From an uncultured Acetatifactor sp. (GTDB lineage Bacteria; Bacillota; Clostridia; Lachnospirales; Lachnospiraceae), in the NCBI GenBank assembly GCA_947644185.1, contig CANRZC010000064.1, forward strand, positions 1 to 9,798: a stretch of 9,798 nt of DNA. Reading direction: 5' to 3'. Below are positions 6,944-9,798 of the stretch, piece after piece. A program made the translations under genes and the position numbers. Numbering within the stretch: position 1 is the stretch's first letter; each line of letters starts with the position of its first letter. The notes beneath the pieces are model-generated. The model was not told the DNA's origin. It saw only the letters and a list, made by a program, of their open reading frames with translations, and ran no database searches.

Positions 6944-7807
6944 TCAATCATCACGTCTGACAATATCGAAAAGCTTCCAGCATTCCCGCATTTTTTCCTT
7001 ATCCGGCACCGGGTATTTCGTGCATTTCATACCCAGAGCATGGTACTTGCCTTCCCCCAGCCGGTGGTAGGGCAACAGCTCCACTTTGGGCGGTATATCC
7101 AGCGTTCTCAGGTAATCTGACATCTTTGTCAATTCTTCCTCCCCATCATTCACCGAGGGGATAATGGGGATTCTCACAAGAATATCGGCTTCACCGGATA
7201 ACTTTTTCAGGTTTGCCAAAATCAGCTTGTTGGAAGCCCCCGTATGCTCCCTGTGCAGTTCTTCTGAAAAACATTTCATATCATAGAGGAACAAATCCGT
7301 ATAAGGCATGATCCTTTCAAAGCTCTCCCAGGGCACATTGCCAGCGGTATCCACAGCCGTGTGAATCCCAGCTTCTGTGCACCTTTTTGCTATTTCTGTC
7401 AGAAAGTCCATCTGCAGCATGCATTCTCCGCCAGAAAAGGTCACCCCTCCGCCAGAATTTTCGTAGAAAGCCTTATCCCTTACCACCTGTTCCAACACCT
7501 CTTCCACTGTGTACTCTCTGCCGCAAAGCTTTCTGGCATCATGGGGGCAGAACCACTCACACCTTCCGCACAGAGTACAGCTTTCCAATTGGTGAGGACA
7601 GATCTCCTTGCATTTGCCACACCCGGTACACTTATTTCTGTAAAACATTAGTTGAGGCCAGAAGGTCTGGCTCTCTGGGTTGTGACACCACCTGCACCGC
7701 AAGTTGCAGCCTTTCAGAAATACCGTTGTTCGAATTCCTGGTCCGTCCACTGTAGAACCCCGCTGTATATCAAATAGCGTCCCACAAATCCTCTTAGCTT
7801 TCCCCAT
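6944..7807 (-). CDS. glycyl radical enzyme-activating protein (radical SAM)
   Basis: This 287-residue enzyme would use S-adenosylmethionine and a 4Fe-4S cluster to place the radical on the glycine of the partner enzyme encoded just upstream. The radical SAM cluster cysteines are 34, 38 and 41 (CNLRCRWC), after DGPGIRTTVFLKGC, a hallmark of the activase family. Two ferredoxin-type clusters follow: Cys60/63/66/70 and Cys77/80/83/87. The link between them is only six residues, shorter than in most such activases as I know them. A SAM-binding GGGVTFSGGE block is at 119-128. I chose the ATG at 7807 because AAAGG lies 8 nt upstream; an in-frame GTG at 7816 would sit 1 nt from that site. It lies 29 bp after the glycyl radical enzyme gene, so the pair is almost certainly co-transcribed. 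The ferredoxin insert is shared by non-PFL activases such as those of the dehydratases. Confidence 0.96.
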   Translation of the reverse strand: MGKAKRICGTLFDIQRGSTVDGPGIRTTVFLKGCNLRCRWCHNPESQTFWPQLMFYRNKCTGCGKCKEICPHQLESCTLCGRCEWFCPHDARKLCGREYTVEEVLEQVVRDKAFYENSGGGVTFSGGECMLQMDFLTEIAKRCTEAGIHTAVDTAGNVPWESFERIMPYTDLFLYDMKCFSEELHREHTGASNKLILANLKKLSGEADILVRIPIIPSVNDGEEELTKMSDYLRTLDIPPKVELLPYHRLGEGKYHALGMKCTKYPVPDKEKMRECWKLFDIVRRDD

Positions 7808-7836
7808 TCTCCACACCTTTCCAGGCTAAGCTCTCA

Positions 7837-9798
7837 TCAGTTCCCCTGGTGAGATGTTCTCTCGATAATGTCATCCTGCACGCTCTCCTGCAGCCTTGAG
7901 AAATATTCTGAAAAACCTGTGACACGGACACGGAGACCGCAGTGCTCTTCTGGCTTTTCCTTTGCCTCCAGCAATTCCTGTCTGGACACGTAGGTGAGTT
8001 GGAAATGGGCTCCTCCGTTTCTGAAATAGGTCTCAAACAGGCACACCAGTTTTTCAAAGCTGTCATCATTTTGTACCATCTGCTCATCCAGGGAGATATT
8101 CGTGGCCGTGCTCCCGCAGGCGATGGCATGGGTATCTACCCTAGCCACGGAGTTTAACAGAGCAGTCAGGCCGCTCCGATCCCGTCCATCGCTTTGGCAA
8201 ATACCGAACTTTAGCCGATCCCCGTCAAATCTGCCGTCTGGTGTAGCTCTGGTCTGCGCCCCGAACCATTTGTGATGCTCGTTGTAGCCCAGGATATCGC
8301 CCAGCACAATGGGGTATCCGAATACATTGGTCTTCCCTTTTAAATATTTGTAAATACTGTCATAAAGCCTCCTGGCCACACTGTTTGAGAGAGCATCATC
8401 ATTGCCGAAAAATTGTCCTCTTTTCAGAATGACCGCCCGCAGATCCTCATGCCCCTCCCAATTCTCCTGCACTGCTGCCACCAGCTCTTCCATGGAAACC
8501 AGTCTTTCCTCATAGACAAACTGCTTTACCACAATCAGGGAATCGATCACATTGGTGATGCCCAGCATCATCAGGGAAGCCACTACCACATCACACCCTC
8601 CCTGGGTGAGACTTTTCGCCTTTTCGATACAGCCGTTAAAGAACAGGCTTGAGATATAGTTCACATCTTTCGCTCTCTCCAGATTGTATTTATCGTCGTA
8701 ATCATAGATAATATCAAAATCCGCGAACATCTCCCGCTCATAGATTTCGTAAAATGCTTCAAAGCTTCCGCAGCCAATAATTTCTTCCCACTTTCTGTGG
8801 AACACTGTCTCCATGGAGTGCAGAATATTGCCCTTGGAATTGCTCCCTGTAATGGCTCCTGCAAAAGCAGGCTCATTACAGCCTGTAAGAGTAAAATTCA
8901 CCGCTCTCTTAAAAGGAATATGGCAATTTTCCGTAAAACATCGGATCCGTTTGTCATCGTTGGCAAAGGCGATTCTCTTGTGGGGATCCTTTCGCTCCCG
9001 GTCCATCATGAATTTAAAGTCCTCATGGGAGGTTTTCTCTGTCCATCGGAAAGTAACCTGGGGAATATAGATGGGCAGCTCTGTAAGGCTTTCCACGATC
9101 AGCCGCGCAATATCCCTGCATCCGTCCTCCCCATTCTCCAGATAACCGCCCACACAAAAATGTGACTGTCCTCCTCTGGTAAAATAGGGGTTCTCTCTCG
9201 GTGTCTTGGCCTGTATCATCAAAAACAGCTCCTGAAGGTATTCTTTTGCCTCCTCCCTTGTCAGAATCCCCTCCCTGATATCCTTCTCATAGAAATTGTT
9301 CAGGTAACGGTCCAGAGGTCCCAGGCTGTCCTCGTTGGCACTGAAGCACACATAAATGCTGAGAACTGCCTCATAAAAGCTGGCAGGTGCATGCTCCGGT
9401 ACCCGCAGAAGTGCCAGAGAGAGTCTTTCCAGGTTCTTGCGCATGGTTTCATCCTCCACGGTCCTGGAAAACGCCCGGGTTCTCTCAGAGCATTTCCGTG
9501 CCCAGGCAATCAAGGTCTGGGCCACCTTTTTCAGGCCTGTCAAAAATGCCACTTCTTCCTTCTCGGAGTGTCCTTCCATGGATTTATCAATTCTTTGGAT
9601 AATACCTGCAAGGCCTATCTCCAACACCCTCTTATAATCTGCGGTAGCATGCTGCGCCTCCATGGTAGAGAGATTCTCCAGCGGTTTTAAGTAAAACAAC
9701 GAATAGACTTCACAAGTAGCTCTATGTCCTCCTCTCTTAAAGGCATCTCCCACTACAGAGTCATCAAACTGGAAGGTGCCTGTCATTTTAGAATAAGG
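7837..9798 (-). CDS. glycyl radical enzyme (PFL-like superfamily), dehydratase/lyase type, 5' end outside window
   Basis: The frame is open to the right edge; numbering here starts at the first Met in view (9786). The glycyl radical loop, RVTGFSEYF, has Gly624, 25 residues from the C-terminus as expected. The thiyl cysteine is Cys303 in TGCNEPAF (codon 8880-8878), with Glu305 two residues on. This Cys-x-Glu pair is typical of glycerol dehydratase, CutC and related eliminases; the tandem Cys-Cys of pyruvate formate-lyase is absent. The Cys-Gly distance (321 residues) fits the superfamily, and an ATPDGR motif is at 514-519. Compared with glycerol dehydratase (Cys433), about 130 N-terminal residues lie outside, so the whole protein would be near 780. 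Several normally conserved stretches differ: FTRGGQSHFCVGG at 202-214, and GF instead of GY after the radical site. The substrate is unassigned. Confidence 0.95.
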   Translation of the reverse strand, partial: PYSKMTGTFQFDDSVVGDAFKRGGHRATCEVYSLFYLKPLENLSTMEAQHATADYKRVLEIGLAGIIQRIDKSMEGHSEKEEVAFLTGLKKVAQTLIAWARKCSERTRAFSRTVEDETMRKNLERLSLALLRVPEHAPASFYEAVLSIYVCFSANEDSLGPLDRYLNNFYEKDIREGILTREEAKEYLQELFLMIQAKTPRENPYFTRGGQSHFCVGGYLENGEDGCRDIARLIVESLTELPIYIPQVTFRWTEKTSHEDFKFMMDRERKDPHKRIAFANDDKRIRCFTENCHIPFKRAVNFTLTGCNEPAFAGAITGSNSKGNILHSMETVFHRKWEEIIGCGSFEAFYEIYEREMFADFDIIYDYDDKYNLERAKDVNYISSLFFNGCIEKAKSLTQGGCDVVVASLMMLGITNVIDSLIVVKQFVYEERLVSMEELVAAVQENWEGHEDLRAVILKRGQFFGNDDALSNSVARRLYDSIYKYLKGKTNVFGYPIVLGDILGYNEHHKWFGAQTRATPDGRFDGDRLKFGICQSDGRDRSGLTALLNSVARVDTHAIACGSTATNISLDEQMVQNDDSFEKLVCLFETYFRNGGAHFQLTYVSRQELLEAKEKPEEHCGLRVRVTGFSEYFSRLQESVQDDIIERTSHQGN

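Noticed and set aside
7794..8129. Minus-strand open frame of 111 codons spanning the junction of the radical enzyme and activase genes
   Set aside because: It overlaps the radical-loop end of the glycyl radical enzyme in a different frame and shows no family features.
7837..9798. Annotation as pyruvate formate-lyase (PflB)
   Set aside because: The tandem Cys-Cys of that enzyme is absent; a single Cys with a Glu two residues on is present, and the activase carries ferredoxin clusters that the PFL activase lacks.
1..9798. tRNA or rRNA genes, CRISPR arrays, insertion sequences
   Set aside because: I saw no cloverleaf-like segments, no regularly spaced direct repeats and no transposase motifs on either strand; almost all of the window is taken up by the listed genes.

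Overview
The window looks like chromosomal DNA of an anaerobic, low-to-mid-GC Gram-positive bacterium, probably a gut Clostridia member of the Lachnospiraceae type. The basis is strong AGGAGG-type ribosome binding sites, a lipoprotein binding protein with a Ser/Glu-rich linker, a sugar-type ABC importer without its own ATPase, and an oxygen-sensitive glycyl radical enzyme. The taxonomic call is inference; no rRNA or other marker is present.

Every gene I support lies on the minus strand, so the window is transcribed from right to left. From 9798 down to 748 the order is: a glycyl radical enzyme (5' end outside the window), its radical SAM activase, a solute-binding lipoprotein, two CUT1-type permeases, an M20 metallopeptidase and a CapA-like metallophosphatase-fold protein. 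The last six genes are complete. Gaps are short (1 to 45 bp) except for 136 bp before the binding protein, where a promoter is possible, and 123 bp after it, where a stable stem-loop sits. A weak terminator candidate follows the CapA-like gene. A separate transcription unit then begins with a good promoter (584-613) and a P-loop ATPase gene that runs off the left edge.

Read together, the seven-gene block looks like an uptake-and-catabolism module. The lipoprotein and two permeases would import a small polar compound, powered by an ATPase encoded elsewhere. The cytoplasmic M20 enzyme, perhaps with the CapA-like protein, would hydrolyse an amide or peptide bond. The glycyl radical enzyme, switched on by its activase, would carry out a radical elimination or cleavage. 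Its Gly-Cys-Asn-Glu-Pro active-site loop places it with the dehydratase/lyase type rather than with pyruvate formate-lyase, but the surrounding motifs are divergent and I cannot assign a substrate. This unassigned gene set is the best candidate here for an undescribed system. The individual families are known; the joint pathway is inference.
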